A stretch of DNA of 64,000 nucleotides from Arcticibacter tournemirensis (GCF_006716645.1 NZ_VFPL01000001.1:5121937-5185936); one strand, 5' to 3'. Counted from the first letter of the stretch, positions 44,496 through 53,913 are shown. Notes: a model not told the origin generated them from the letters alone. A program made the numbers and translations.

Positions 44496-45233
44496 CTAGT
44501 TCTCTGCAAACAGCTTGATCGTATAATCAAGTAATGATGTATTTCCATACTGTCCATGTCCCGGAACCACATATTTCGCATCGGGGAAACTGCTTTTCAC
44601 CTTTCGAACCGTGTTGGGCCATGCCTCTACATCTGCGTCTGCCAGATTCCCCTTCCCGGCACCCAGTTCTTTGATCAGGCAGCCGCCAAATAACACCTTC
44701 TCCGAAGGTATATAGCTAACTATATTATCTCTGGTATGCCCTCCTCCGTAATACCGGTTTACTACTTTCCCTTTACCGACGTTGAGAACCAGCTCTTTGT
44801 TAAAACCGTGCTGGGGGACTTCAGGTTTAGCATTTGTATCTTGTTGTGCGTACCGCCGGGTGAGGTTGCCGGAATAAGATGCAGCACCATTGTCATGAAA
44901 CGTTTTCAGTCCGCCAAGACAGTCTTCATGAAAATGATTCACCACCACGGCCTTTAGTTTTGCGTGGAGGTCCTGCCTGATCCAGTTGATCAGAACAAGA
45001 GACAGCGAATCGTTCACCGGCGTATCAAAAACAACAGCTTCCCCATCACGGCAATAGATCAGTCCGTTACAATATACCTTACCCCACTGCGCTGTTTGAA
45101 AATAGGTTTTATGAACAAAAGTGTTAGACGAAAGCTTTTCTATCACGAGATTTTCTGAGTGAAATACCTCCTGACAGTTAACCGTTCTGGCTCCAGCAAC
45201 CAGCAATAAAAGGATCACCAATCTATTTTTCAT
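44496..45233 (-). CDS. Subclass B1 metallo-beta-lactamase
   Basis: A 245-residue secreted zinc hydrolase. From the Met at 45233 there is a signal peptide (MKNRLVILLLLVAGARTVNC) and the complete B1 zinc set: His100, His102 and Asp104 in NHFHEDCLGG, His166 in GGGHTRDN, Cys185 in FGGCLIKEL and His226 in PGHGQYG. The Cys ligand marks subclass B1. It resembles the resident enzymes of environmental Bacteroidota and should hydrolyse beta-lactams, probably carbapenems. The frame runs on to 45365 but overlaps the divergent gene, and the -7 box at 45273-45280 lies inside that extension. Confidence 0.9.
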   Translation of the reverse strand: MKNRLVILLLLVAGARTVNCQEVFHSENLVIEKLSSNTFVHKTYFQTAQWGKVYCNGLIYCRDGEAVVFDTPVNDSLSLVLINWIRQDLHAKLKAVVVNHFHEDCLGGLKTFHDNGAASYSGNLTRRYAQQDTNAKPEVPQHGFNKELVLNVGKGKVVNRYYGGGHTRDNIVSYIPSEKVLFGGCLIKELGAGKGNLADADVEAWPNTVRKVKSSFPDAKYVVPGHGQYGNTSLLDYTIKLFAEN

Positions 45234-45272
45234 GCTATTTCCATTAATTGTCCATAAGTATTTCAGACCCTC

Positions 45273-45280
45273 CAAATCTA
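45273..45280 (-). promoter_or_regulatory. -7 box of the metallo-beta-lactamase gene
   Basis: On the minus strand TAGATTTG lies 39 bases upstream of the ATG at 45233 and supports that start over the longer frame. No -33 TTG is evident. Confidence 0.5.
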
Positions 45281-45350
45281 CGATACAATGATTAAAACTA
45301 TTGGCTTTTTCCATTTGTAAAATGTAAATTCCGCTCATAAAAAACAACCG

Positions 45351-46142
45351 ATGATTAGCAACCATGAAATAGACTACCGCATTTTCGGAGAAGAAATGCA
45401 GTATGTAGAAGTAGAACTCGATCCAAATGAAACCGCTGTGGCCGAACCAGGTTCATTTATGATGATGGACGACGGCATACAAATGCAGACCATCTTTGGC
45501 GATGGAAGTCAGCAGTCGGGCGGCTTACTGGGAAAATTATTCAGCGCCGGCAAACGCCTGCTTACCGGAGAAAACCTGTTCATGACTGCTTTCACAAATG
45601 CAGGATATGGTAAAAAGAAAGTAAGTTTCGCTTCGCCGTATCCGGGCAAGATCATACCTGTTGACTTGCAGCTTCTGGGAGGCCGGGTAATCTGCCAGAA
45701 GGATGCCTTTTTGTGTGCAGCAAAAGGCGTAAGCGTCGGCATAGAGTTCCAGCGCCGGCTTGGTACAGGTCTGTTTGGCGGCGAGGGTTTCATTATGCAA
45801 AAGCTGGAAGGCGACGGCATGGCGTTTATGCATGCCGGAGGCCACGTGCTTGAAAAGCAGCTCATGCCAGGCGAACTACTAAAAGTTGACACCGGATGTC
45901 TTGTTGGTTTTACTTATGGTGTCGACTATAACATTGAGTTTGTTGGCGGCATCCGTAATACCATATTTGGAGGAGAAGGTGTTTTCTTTGCTACATTACG
46001 AGGCCCTGGGAAAGTGTGGATCCAAACGCTTCCGGTTAGTCGCCTGGCTGCGCGTATTTTACAATATGGCACCGTACAACGCAAAGAAGAAGGCAGTATT
46101 CTGGGCGGCCTCGGCAATCTTCTTGATGGCGATGGAAGGTAA
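45351..46142 (+). CDS. TIGR00266/AIM24 family protein
   Basis: A 263-residue soluble beta-rich protein of the AIM24-like family: EMQYVEVELDPNETAVAEPGSFMMMDDGIQM near the N-terminus, FMTAFTNAGYGKKKVSFASPYPGKIIPVDL, VGIEFQRRLGTGLFGGEGFIMQKLEGDGMAFMHAGG in the middle, and FFATLRGPGKVWIQTLPVSRLA near the end. The bacterial role is unknown. It is divergent from the metallo-beta-lactamase gene. Confidence 0.9.
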   Translation: MISNHEIDYRIFGEEMQYVEVELDPNETAVAEPGSFMMMDDGIQMQTIFGDGSQQSGGLLGKLFSAGKRLLTGENLFMTAFTNAGYGKKKVSFASPYPGKIIPVDLQLLGGRVICQKDAFLCAAKGVSVGIEFQRRLGTGLFGGEGFIMQKLEGDGMAFMHAGGHVLEKQLMPGELLKVDTGCLVGFTYGVDYNIEFVGGIRNTIFGGEGVFFATLRGPGKVWIQTLPVSRLAARILQYGTVQRKEEGSILGGLGNLLDGDGR

Positions 46143-46150
46143 AAAAAAAG

Positions 46151-46178
46151 CCCCGTCACGATGAGCGTGAGCAGGGCA
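46151..46178 (-). terminator. Terminator of the class A-like gene
   Basis: GCCC...TCACG pairs with CGTGA...GGGC (46151-46178) with small internal mismatches. On the minus strand it is followed by nine T residues, so it ends the leftward transcript, although the gene stop lies about 240 bases upstream. Confidence 0.55.
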
Positions 46179-46421
46179 CCTAAACCTTATCGATATTATT
46201 AACTTAAAAAACGTGCCAATAGTATAATTCCAGACAAAATTTCAGCTATTCTGCATGCAAACGCCCATTTTCCCTTAATATTTGTTTAGATCTCAATCGC
46301 TCCATACGTTCATTACCGAGACAATTGATGACAGCCTTCCCCGCTATACTATTTTCTTCCCCATAATTACCCTCACATCCAAAGAAACGCGGCCATGACA
46401 TGATTTTGCTGACAAAAGTGC

Positions 46422-47330
46422 TTATTCATTGCGCATATATTTATCGATACCCACAGAGGGCTTCCAATTGCTATGAGGCTCAAAGTAATGCCAGAGAAGC
46501 GAAGATATACGACGAATAAGCTGGTGGGCTTGATTCGTTTCCGACCAACTTTGATCTTTATTATTTTTAGTGATGACCGAAAAAACATAGTCGCCGTGCG
46601 GGGCATTCACCAGAACCGTTTCAGATCGTGAAGCATCGACAGCTCCCTGCTTACTGGCAGCCTGCACATAAGGGGGAATCTGCGATAGCGCTCCTTCGTC
46701 CCAATAGATCCGGACAAGATTACGATAAATTCGTTCGCTGGCAGCGGGACTAACGACCTTCCCATTTCTAATCAAGGTAAACAAACGGCACATTTCGTAG
46801 GGAGTAGTAACGCCCCATCCGTATATTTTGCGTACCGGCTCCCGGCCTTCCACACGCGAATTAACACGCATTACCTTGAACCCGTTTTGATCAAGCCAGT
46901 TATTTATGTAAGTTCCGCTTACGAGCTTTTGAAGCCAGAGACTAGCGGTATTGTCACTCATCGTGATCATCAACATGGCTACTTTACTAAGATCAATTGT
47001 CTCATTATCTTTAAAAGAGCCTAAAATATCCACACCCGGATAAAGCAGAGAATCGCGATAAACCAACTTTTGATTATACAGCAATTCCCCCTTCTCTATT
47101 TTGTCCATCACCCCGCAGAGAATGCTCACCTTTATCATACTCGCAGTTGGAAACAGCGTATCCGCATTGATTGCAGCAGTTTTATTCGTTTTAAGGTTTT
47201 GTACATAAATACCCACTGTGCCGTCGAAGCCTTTTGCAGCATCCTGAAGCAATGCTGTAAGTTTTTTATCGACCTGGGCGAGCACGCTCACAGAGAAAAA
47301 AATGAGAAAAGACAGTAGCTTATATTTCAT
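46422..47330 (-). CDS. Class A beta-lactamase-like serine hydrolase
   Basis: A 302-residue secreted protein with signal peptide MKYKLLSFLIFFSVSVLAQ. The serine motif is Ser64-x-x-Lys67 (PTASMIKVSI) and the SDN motif is intact (Ser125-Asn127). The third motif is KQG (Lys227-Gly229) instead of KTG/KSG, and no normal omega-loop ExxLN with the deacylating Glu is apparent (the region reads EGREPVRKIYGWGVTTP). It may therefore be a slow or altered hydrolase, such as a penicillin-interacting or peptide-processing enzyme, rather than a true beta-lactamase. It lies 1.2 kb from the metallo-beta-lactamase. Confidence 0.8.
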   Translation of the reverse strand: MKYKLLSFLIFFSVSVLAQVDKKLTALLQDAAKGFDGTVGIYVQNLKTNKTAAINADTLFPTASMIKVSILCGVMDKIEKGELLYNQKLVYRDSLLYPGVDILGSFKDNETIDLSKVAMLMITMSDNTASLWLQKLVSGTYINNWLDQNGFKVMRVNSRVEGREPVRKIYGWGVTTPYEMCRLFTLIRNGKVVSPAASERIYRNLVRIYWDEGALSQIPPYVQAASKQGAVDASRSETVLVNAPHGDYVFSVITKNNKDQSWSETNQAHQLIRRISSLLWHYFEPHSNWKPSVGIDKYMRNE

Positions 47331-47349
47331 GTTTATTAAGGATGGTAAG

Positions 47350-47357
47350 CAAAAATA
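47350..47357 (-). promoter_or_regulatory. -7 box of the class A-like gene
   Basis: TATTTTTG on the minus strand, 19 bases before the ATG at 47330; no -33 TTG seen. Confidence 0.5.
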
Positions 47358-47490
47358 GCAATAATCATCCTATGGAGGCGGGCGTTAAGCGACATATTAT
47401 TGAGGAGAATCAGAATTCGGCTAGCTGCTATTACCAAGGGCACAACAGCTAACCAAAAAGGATTGGAGCCGCTAAATCCTGGCTGGATGT

Positions 47491-47706
47491 TTAAGACACT
47501 TTTCTCTCACTTCCAAAAGATGATAAAAAGGATCGGTATGTTCTGTTTGCAGTTTGCCATTCCTCTTTAACCCTTTCAAAATAGTCCAGATTGGCCTTAT
47601 CGATAATTCCTTCCTGCCGTACCAATTCCTGTCCGGCATTTAAATACAGCAAATGTTTTTCCTGAGCTGCTTTTTCTAGTTGTTCTAAAATTTCTATAGT
47701 GACCAT
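47491..47706 (-). CDS. Small helical protein of unknown function
   Basis: About 71 residues from the Met at 47706 (MVTIEILEQLEKAAQEKHLLYLNAGQELV); the frame is open to 47745. It is charged and helical with no signal peptide or membrane segment and no family recognised. Codon pattern is compatible with coding but the gene is short and isolated. Confidence 0.4.
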   Translation of the reverse strand: MVTIEILEQLEKAAQEKHLLYLNAGQELVRQEGIIDKANLDYFERVKEEWQTANRTYRSFLSSFGSERKVS

Positions 47707-47878
47707 GGTGCTTACCCTTATTCTACAATAACCAACTTTTCTCAAAAAAGTTGATCACAATAAAAAAAATTGCACAAACGACCTGTCGCGTCTGCCACCT
47801 TAAAAAGTCACTTTTACACCCCCAATTTGTGCAGTTGCCGGAGTAAATTTGATGTATATAAAATAAAAGGAACCACCT

Positions 47879-47953
47879 ATGTCCGATGTATTTCAAGCAA
47901 TCAAATGGAAGCTAGCTGAAGAAGACTACAAATTCCTGCATCTTTTTCTGTAA
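47879..47953 (+). CDS. Possible 24-residue small protein
   Basis: MSDVFQAIKWKLAEEDYKFL plus four residues. A TAAATTTG box lies at 47844-47851 and AAAAGG stands about eight bases before the ATG, so transcription and translation are plausible. It lies 24 bases upstream of the Pmp3-like gene and could be a leader peptide or chance. Confidence 0.25.
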   Translation: MSDVFQAIKWKLAEEDYKFLHLFL

Positions 47954-47977
47954 ATTCGATTAATAATTTGACTTACA

Positions 47978-48175
47978 ATGCGTTATTTCCTTTGTATCAT
48001 TCTGCCTCCCGTTGCTGTTCTTACTACAGGACGAATAGGCGCTCTGATTTTGAATATTGTTCTCTGTCTCTTTTTTTGGATACCGGGAGTTATACATGCT
48101 ATTCTGGTTACGAATGACTATTATGCCGACAAAAGAAACAGAAAACTGATAAGGGCTGTAAAGAACAGCAGATAA
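47978..48175 (+). CDS. Pmp3/YqaE-family small membrane protein
   Basis: A 65-residue proteolipid-type protein with two membrane helices (MRYFLCIILPPVAVLTTGRIG and LILNIVLCLFFWIPGVIHAILV) and a basic tail. The pattern LPPVAV...FWIPGVIHA is diagnostic for the UPF0057/Pmp3 family, linked to stress and membrane potential. It is monocistronic or follows the tiny frame upstream. Confidence 0.88.
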   Translation: MRYFLCIILPPVAVLTTGRIGALILNIVLCLFFWIPGVIHAILVTNDYYADKRNRKLIRAVKNSR

Positions 48176-48304
48176 ACCAGAAAAGAACACCAGATGTTCG
48201 CTTTCGCACAGTTCCGACCAGAGTCAACCCTCACAAAACACTAATAATCAACCATTTTAAATACAGGCATTTTAAATGCAGGATAAAACAAAAAAGGTTG
48301 ATTC

Positions 48305-49554
48305 ATGCTAAAAAATTTCTTTACTGTCGCTTTAAGGAACATTAGAAAAAACAAAGGGTATGCTTTTATTAACATAGTAGGGCTTTCCCTTGGCATCTGT
48401 TGCGCACTGATCATTTATATTCTCGTCAACTATCATTTAAGTTTCGACACGTTTCATAAGAGCACAGACCGTATTTACAGGGTAATTACAGAATTTCATC
48501 AGGAAGGTGTGGAACTTGAGCGAGCGGTGCCTCAGCCACTAGGTAAGGCTTTTCGAAACGACTTTGGTTTTTCTGAAAAGGCGGCGCGTATAGCAACATT
48601 GAACAGCAGCTTCATTGCTGTTCAATCAGGTAAAGAAGTAAAGAAATTCGACGAAGCAAATGGAGTAGCCTATGCAGAGGCAGAGTTCTTTGAAATCTTT
48701 AATTTCCCATTGGAAGAAGGCGACAAAAGAACCGCTTTGATCCAACCTAATACTGCGCTAATTACCCGAAATATCGCCAGGAAATATTTTGGCAAGGAGG
48801 AAGCTTTAGGGAAAACGATCAAAGTAAATAACAAAGACATTTTCACTGTGACGGGAGTTTTAAAAGATTTGCCGTCCAATTCAGAAAGAAAGAATGAGAT
48901 ATTCCTTTCTTATGATAATCTCAAAAACTGGAACCAGTGGATTGCAAGTGATAGTAGCTGGACCGGCGTTTTTGGTGGACTCGAATGCTACACTCTTTTA
49001 AAAAAGGGAGTACACCCGGAGACGGTTAATAAAGCCCTTGCAGGCTTATCAGATAAATACTACGACGAGGAAGACTCAAAAGTATTCAGGTTTATTCTGC
49101 AACCGCTAAAAAACGTTCATTTCAATACGGGGATGGATGGCGAGATATCCACAAAAACCCTTTATACACTGTCGGCAATAGGCGTGTTTCTTCTTATTGT
49201 TGCATGCGTTAACTTCATCAATCTTGCCACAGCGCAATCATTGAAAAGAGCAAAGGAAGTAGGCGTCAGAAAGGTACTGGGAAGCAAGTTCTGGGAGCAA
49301 GCGAGAACAGCATTATTTGGCTTTTCGGAAAAGAATTCACCATATTGGTTCTGCTGGCGTTTGTAATCGCTGCTCCTCTCGCAGGATGGGTTATGCATCA
49401 CTGGCTGCAGAACTTTGTATATCATATTCCTGTTAACTGGCTAATCTTTTTAATATCTATTGTTATAACATTGGTAATTACCGCATTAACGGTAGGTTAT
49501 CGGTCAGTTAGAGCTGCAAGAAGTAATCCAGTCCAAAGTCTGAGGATGGAATAG
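48305..49554 (+). pseudogene. Broken FtsX/MacB-type permease (internal deletion plus frameshift)
   Basis: The first frame (48305 to a stop at 49366) encodes the N-terminal helix, the first periplasmic core and the start of the first FtsX domain up to KRAKEVGVRKVLGSK, then turns into nonsense (FWEQARTALFGFSEKNS). From about 49288 a second frame continues as VLGASENSIIWLFGKEFTIL and then the C-terminal end of the second FtsX domain (to SNPVQSLRME at 49554). About 375 residues are missing relative to the intact paralogue at 40443-42815. The junction (49274-49300) joins GTACTGGGAAGCAA of domain 1 to GTTCTGGGAGCAAGC of domain 2, so the deletion fell between equivalent motifs of the two halves. Confidence 0.88.
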
Positions 49555-49585
49555 TGCTATTCGTTTCGGGCTGCGCGGAAATTAT

Positions 49586-49593
49586 TAGCTTTG
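49586..49593 (+). promoter_or_regulatory. -7 box of the GH25 gene
   Basis: TAGCTTTG, 16 bases before the ATG at 49610. Confidence 0.5.
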
Positions 49594-49609
49594 CCTGTTT
49601 AGAGATTAA

Positions 49610-50473
49610 ATGCGCCAAGTAAGGAAACCGGTAAAGAGAAAGACGGCTAAAAGCACTGCACGTAAAAAGAAAACTGACAACAAATGGTCTTTACGCATCA
49701 GGTTGATCGTGGCAGCGATGCTTCTCATTTTACTTTCTCCCTTGTATTACGGATACGTTTTAAAACCCTTTTCAGCGACCTGGCAATGGATTAAAGATAT
49801 AGGTGAAGACCCTGAATTTCCTACTTACTCCAGTTACGATATCCGCATTCCCCGTAAATACGGTATTCACGGGATCGACGTATCCTATGCACAGGGAAAA
49901 ATCGACTGGCAAAAGGTAAAGGCGATGGAAGAAGACGATGTGCGAATACAATTTGCGTTTATAAAAGCAACAGAAGGAATAACGCTCGTCGATCCTTATT
50001 TTCAGCGTAACTGGCGTGAAGCTCCAAAAGCGGGTATCATTTGTGGTGCTTATCATTATTTCCATCCCCGGAAGAGCGGAAAGCAACAGGCCCGCTTTTT
50101 TCTTCAGACGGCCTCATTTGAAACCGGAGATTTGCCAATGATCGCAGATGTTGAAACATTGGACGGACTTCCTCCGGAAAGAATGCGAAGGGAATTAAAG
50201 TCCTTTTTGTCACACATAGAGAAAAAAACTGGCACTAAGCCGATTATTTATACGGGACTTAGTTTTTACAGGGATTACCTGAAAGACTATTTTGATGAGT
50301 ATAAACTTTGGATTGCCCACTACTACAAGCCCGAACTAAAAGCCGGCGCGAATACCAACTGGTATTTCTGGCAGCTTTCTGACAAGGCTAAAGTAAGTGG
50401 GATCAACCACCCTGTCGATTTTAACGTTTTTAAAGGTGACAGTACTGCATTCAGACGTTTAATTTATCATTAA
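49610..50473 (+). CDS. Membrane-anchored GH25 lysozyme-like protein
   Basis: A 287-residue protein with a very basic N-terminus (MRQVRKPVKRKTAKSTARKKK), one membrane helix (about 30-50, LIVAAMLLILLSPLYYGYVL) and a GH25 domain (about 82-285). Family motifs: IHGIDVSYAQGKIDW, FAFIKATEGITLVDPYF, GAYHYFHP and MIADVETLDG with the catalytic acidic pair. Such enzymes cleave the glycan of peptidoglycan; this one would act in the periplasm, tethered to the inner membrane. Confidence 0.9.
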   Translation: MRQVRKPVKRKTAKSTARKKKTDNKWSLRIRLIVAAMLLILLSPLYYGYVLKPFSATWQWIKDIGEDPEFPTYSSYDIRIPRKYGIHGIDVSYAQGKIDWQKVKAMEEDDVRIQFAFIKATEGITLVDPYFQRNWREAPKAGIICGAYHYFHPRKSGKQQARFFLQTASFETGDLPMIADVETLDGLPPERMRRELKSFLSHIEKKTGTKPIIYTGLSFYRDYLKDYFDEYKLWIAHYYKPELKAGANTNWYFWQLSDKAKVSGINHPVDFNVFKGDSTAFRRLIYH

Positions 50474-50522
50474 AAATTAGTATTTATTACCAGCAGCGTG
50501 GTAACCCTGATAGGCGGCAGAG

Positions 50523-50561
50523 AAAAGCCCCGCCGAAACTATTGATCCTGGCGGGGCTTTT
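50523..50561. terminator. Bidirectional terminator between GH25 and oxidoreductase genes
   Basis: AAAAGCCCCGCC (50523-50534) pairs perfectly with GGCGGGGCTTTT (50550-50561) over a 15-base loop. Confidence 0.88.
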
Positions 50562-50564
50562 TCC

Positions 50565-51953
50565 TTATATCTTAATGCTCATTACTTTTTTATTCTTGCG
50601 ACTTTCTTCCGCCATAAAGCCCATGATATGGCTTTCGATGGATTCATCTATCGTTGAAGTAAGCAGTTTAGGATTCTGTTGCGCCACGGCCTGTACAAAA
50701 TCACGAACGAGAAGAAGGTCACCTCCTCCGTGTCCGCTATTCTTGTATCCTTCCACGTCGTCTGCTGTAGGCACCAGCTTCAGTTCCTTTCTTGATCTGA
50801 AATCTGTTATGACAAGTTCTTCCATATCTCCCACCATGTCGCCCATTGACCCCATGACACGTGTTCTCCGTCCATGATAGGAAGTGAAAGCCTCCATGGA
50901 AAAATTTGCAGTGACATTATCTCCGAACAGAATGCTTGTTACATAGTGATCCGGCTGATCATTCTCCATACGATACACGCATCGTCCATAATTGGTGGTC
51001 TTCAACCGTTCCATAATCACTTCTGCATGTTTGCTCTTATCTTCGGGAAGATCGAGCACCGATGTCCGCGAACGCCGCTCATAGTACTCCTTGATGGCTG
51101 AATAAGGGCACTCTCTTTCAACTTTACATCCGTCTGTACAGCGGGCAGTGCTGCCTTCAGGGGCATTCTCCTTCTTAAACCACTTTAAATCGCCCATGGC
51201 AACAATCTCTTTTGCCGGTTTATCGATCACCCATTTTATGATATCAAGGTCATGACATGACTTGGCAAGGATGATTGGAGTAGTAGCCTTTGAATTGTGC
51301 CAGTTTCCTCTGACGTACGAATGCGCCATATGCGTGTGTTCAATAGGCTCAAAGTGTTGTATGCTGATGATTTCGCCTATAGCTCCCTTAGCTATCAGTT
51401 CCTTCATCTTTACGAAATAGGGGGCATAACGCAATACATGACAAACACCTACTATCCGACCCTTTTTCTTTGCAAGGGCAAGGATATCCCGGCACTCTTT
51501 TTCTGTGGGAGCAATTGGTTTTTCAAGAAGTATATCGTAGCCCATTTCAAGAGCTTTCATACAAGGCGCATAGTGCAGGTTATCGGGTGTGCTGATGATC
51601 ACTGCATCGGCAAACTTTGGCCGCTTAAAAACATCTTCCCAGGTATTGAAGCGGTTAGATTCAACGATCTTATGCAACTTCGTGTGCCGCTCATTCCGTA
51701 AAGGGATCGGTTCTGCAACTCCTACTATCTTTAATTGTTCCGGAAACTTAACCGCATAACTTCCATAAACCGTTCCCCGGTTTCCGGCACCAAGGATTAT
51801 CGCAGTAACAGGCTTCGACAGGGGCTTATGTAAGGGGTTTTCAGGCAGCGTATAGGCATACTTGTTTTCCGAAAGTTTGGCAAGCGCTTCGGCACTTATT
51901 ACAGTAGCCCCTACGCTGATGCCCAAAGTTTTTAAGAGATTTCTTCTGTTCAT
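50565..51953 (-). CDS. Exported Gfo/Idh/MocA-family oxidoreductase
   Basis: A 462-residue NAD(P)-dependent oxidoreductase. The N-terminus MNRRNLLKTLGISVGATVIS looks like the Tat-like leader common to Bacteroidota members. The Rossmann domain (about 45-170) has AIILGAGNRGTVYGSYA and EKP in DILLEKPIAPTEKE, and the C-terminal domain includes a Cys cluster (ARCTDGCKVERECPY) and GHGGGDLLLVRDFVQAV. Relatives act on sugars or glycosides in the periplasm. Substrate unknown. Confidence 0.88.
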   Translation of the reverse strand: MNRRNLLKTLGISVGATVISAEALAKLSENKYAYTLPENPLHKPLSKPVTAIILGAGNRGTVYGSYAVKFPEQLKIVGVAEPIPLRNERHTKLHKIVESNRFNTWEDVFKRPKFADAVIISTPDNLHYAPCMKALEMGYDILLEKPIAPTEKECRDILALAKKKGRIVGVCHVLRYAPYFVKMKELIAKGAIGEIISIQHFEPIEHTHMAHSYVRGNWHNSKATTPIILAKSCHDLDIIKWVIDKPAKEIVAMGDLKWFKKENAPEGSTARCTDGCKVERECPYSAIKEYYERRSRTSVLDLPEDKSKHAEVIMERLKTTNYGRCVYRMENDQPDHYVTSILFGDNVTANFSMEAFTSYHGRRTRVMGSMGDMVGDMEELVITDFRSRKELKLVPTADDVEGYKNSGHGGGDLLLVRDFVQAVAQQNPKLLTSTIDESIESHIMGFMAEESRKNKKVMSIKI

Positions 51954-52139
51954 TTGTGTGTTTATGAAGTTTTATAATGGATTCTAATCAGCACGAAAAG
52001 ATAGTACAAAATCAAATAAATTCCAAAGACTACTTATAGAGAACTTCCCTACCGTAAAATGAGAAGATATAACACAATTAAACCACACTGAGTTACAAAC
52101 AAGGCAACGACTTAGTGTAAAAGGCCAAAAAAAAACAAC

Positions 52140-52160
52140 GTTATTTATCTTTTAAATAAC
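52140..52160. promoter_or_regulatory. Inverted repeat upstream of the histidine kinase operon
   Basis: GTTATTT (52140-52146) and AAATAAC (52154-52160) form a perfect 7-bp dyad with a 7-base centre, about 35 bases before the kinase ATG. It could be an operator; no clear -7 box accompanies it. Confidence 0.35.
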
Positions 52161-52194
52161 TATTTTAGTTTTTTATTCAACAAAACAACAAAGA

Positions 52195-53508
52195 ATGCAC
52201 TTTCTTTCTTTTTTAGCAGCTTTCTTGCTGGTTCGGCGTATCCAAAAATATCTACAACCCTCGCCCTTATATCAGAAGTGGAACAGGCTGCTCAAAACAG
52301 CAGAAGCCTCCATTATAGTCCTTTTCGTTTTACTCGCTGTTTTTTCTACAGAAAAGATCAATTGCTTCGCGGGAAGCTTTATGTTGTTGGGAATTATCCT
52401 TTTTGCCGATAAGCAATATGATTTCAGGCATTATAAACCTTTGTTACACGCACATTATCCCCTGGTCGGATCAGTATTTTTAAATGGTCTTGTGTGGCTG
52501 GTTTTTCCTGGTTTCTATGATGAATGGGAGATTTACTTTCAATTTGCGGTGCTACTTGCTTTTGCCTGGATATATGTAAGATGGGCAAGCTCCAAAAAAC
52601 AGCAGGAGCTGAAAATAGTAGCAAGCCGTAAAGATGAATTAGAGGTTATGGTTGCTGAAAGAACTGCAGAAATCAACAGGCAAAAAGACGAACTTCAGGA
52701 AGCGGTAAAAGAATTACAGGCAACACAAGCTCAACTGATTCAACAAGAAAAGCTGGCTTCTTTGGGAGAACTTACGGCAGGCATCGCTCATGAAATACAG
52801 AACCCATTAAACTTCGTAAATAACTTTTCGGAGGTAAGCACCGAGCTTCTGGAAGAACTTAAAACAGGTCCGCTTGAACAGCTTCCTGAATCAGAAAAAG
52901 AATATGCTGAAGAAATTATCAGGGACCTCACTCAGAACCTCGAAAAGATAACATTCCATGGTAAGCGAGCAGACAGCATTGTAAAAGGCATGCTTCAACA
53001 TTCCCGTGCTAGCACAGGTCAAAAAGAACTTACCGACATCAATGCTCTCGCAGATGAATATTTACGGCTTTCCTATCATGGATGCCGAGCCAGAGACAAA
53101 AGTTTTAATGCCACCATGGAAACTCATTTCGCACCTTTTAGTCCCCAGCTAAAAGTAGTGCCGCAGGATATGGGGCGGGTGCTCCTTAACCTTTTCAATA
53201 ATGCTTTCTATTCGGTATCAGAAAAGAAAAAGCAATCGGACGGGAGCTATCAACCGACAGTGGAAGTAAGGACGACACTGATAAACGGTTTTATGGAGAT
53301 TAAGGTTAAAGACAATGGCATCGGTATACCCGAACATATTAAAGATAAAATTATGCAACCGTTCTTCACTACCAAGCCTGCCGGTGAAGGCACGGGACTC
53401 GGCTTATCCTTAAGTTACGACATCGTTGTTAAAGGTCACGACGGCAAAATAGACATTGAAAGTGAGGAAGGAGAATATACGGAGTTCACTGTATCTATTC
53501 CCGTTTAG
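52195..53508 (+). CDS. Membrane sensor histidine kinase
   Basis: A 437-residue kinase with four to five membrane helices (about 1-14, 37-53, 58-71, 88-104, 113-131) and almost no periplasmic loops, then a coiled coil (about 133-185), HisKA with His199 ([16 protein letters not shown]) and an HATPase domain (about 300-437; [28 protein letters not shown]). It probably senses a membrane or cytoplasmic cue. It is followed by two receiver proteins, its likely targets. Confidence 0.92.
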   Translation: MHFLSFLAAFLLVRRIQKYLQPSPLYQKWNRLLKTAEASIIVLFVLLAVFSTEKINCFAGSFMLLGIILFADKQYDFRHYKPLLHAHYPLVGSVFLNGLVWLVFPGFYDEWEIYFQFAVLLAFAWIYVRWASSKKQQELKIVASRKDELEVMVAERTAEINRQKDELQEAVKELQATQAQLIQQEKLASLGELTAGIAHEIQNPLNFVNNFSEVSTELLEELKTGPLEQLPESEKEYAEEIIRDLTQNLEKITFHGKRADSIVKGMLQHSRASTGQKELTDINALADEYLRLSYHGCRARDKSFNATMETHFAPFSPQLKVVPQDMGRVLLNLFNNAFYSVSEKKKQSDGSYQPTVEVRTTLINGFMEIKVKDNGIGIPEHIKDKIMQPFFTTKPAGEGTGLGLSLSYDIVVKGHDGKIDIESEEGEYTEFTVSIPV

Positions 53509-53529
53509 CTTAAATATTAGAAACCCTAT

Positions 53530-53913
53530 ATGAAGATACTGGTAGTTGACGACGAGGCGGATGTTCAACCGCTTTTCCTGCAGCGTTTCAGGAAAGAAAT
53601 AAGAAGTCATGAACTGGAATTTGATTTCGCTCTTTCCGGCGAAGAAGCGCTTCAATACCTTGAAGAAAGGCAATCAAAAGTAGTGTTGATTCTTTCTGAC
53701 ATTAACATGCCAGGCATGAGTGGGATTGAATTGCTCACGCATATCAGGAAGGAGTATGATGTACCACCTCCTGTTGTGATGATGATCACCGCCTATGGCG
53801 ATGAAGAGAACCACCGGCAGGCGATAGAGCACGGAGCTAATGACTTTTTAACGAAACCTCTCGATTTCAATCTGCTTAAAGAAAAACTTAAACTTTTTGT
53901 GAATAATGGCTAA
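53530..53913 (+). CDS. Single-domain response regulator
   Basis: A 127-residue CheY-like receiver without an output domain. Acidic pocket VVDDEAD (about 5-11), phosphoacceptor Asp57 in LILSDINMPG, Thr in MMITAYGD and Lys in FLTKPLDF are present. It lies 21 bases after the kinase and overlaps the cyclase gene by eight bases. Confidence 0.92.
   Translation: MKILVVDDEADVQPLFLQRFRKEIRSHELEFDFALSGEEALQYLEERQSKVVLILSDINMPGMSGIELLTHIRKEYDVPPPVVMMITAYGDEENHRQAIEHGANDFLTKPLDFNLLKEKLKLFVNNG

Noticed and set aside
47733..47753. CAACTTTT/AAAAGTTG hairpin near 47740 as a terminator
   Set aside because: It is A/T-only in the arms' outer part, has no gene end next to it on either strand, and lies at the start side of a small gene.
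40443..49554. The 40-50 kb region as a mobile island
   Set aside because: Duplication, toxin-antitoxin and a broken permease are suggestive, but I found no integrase, tRNA attachment site or flanking direct repeats marking an element.
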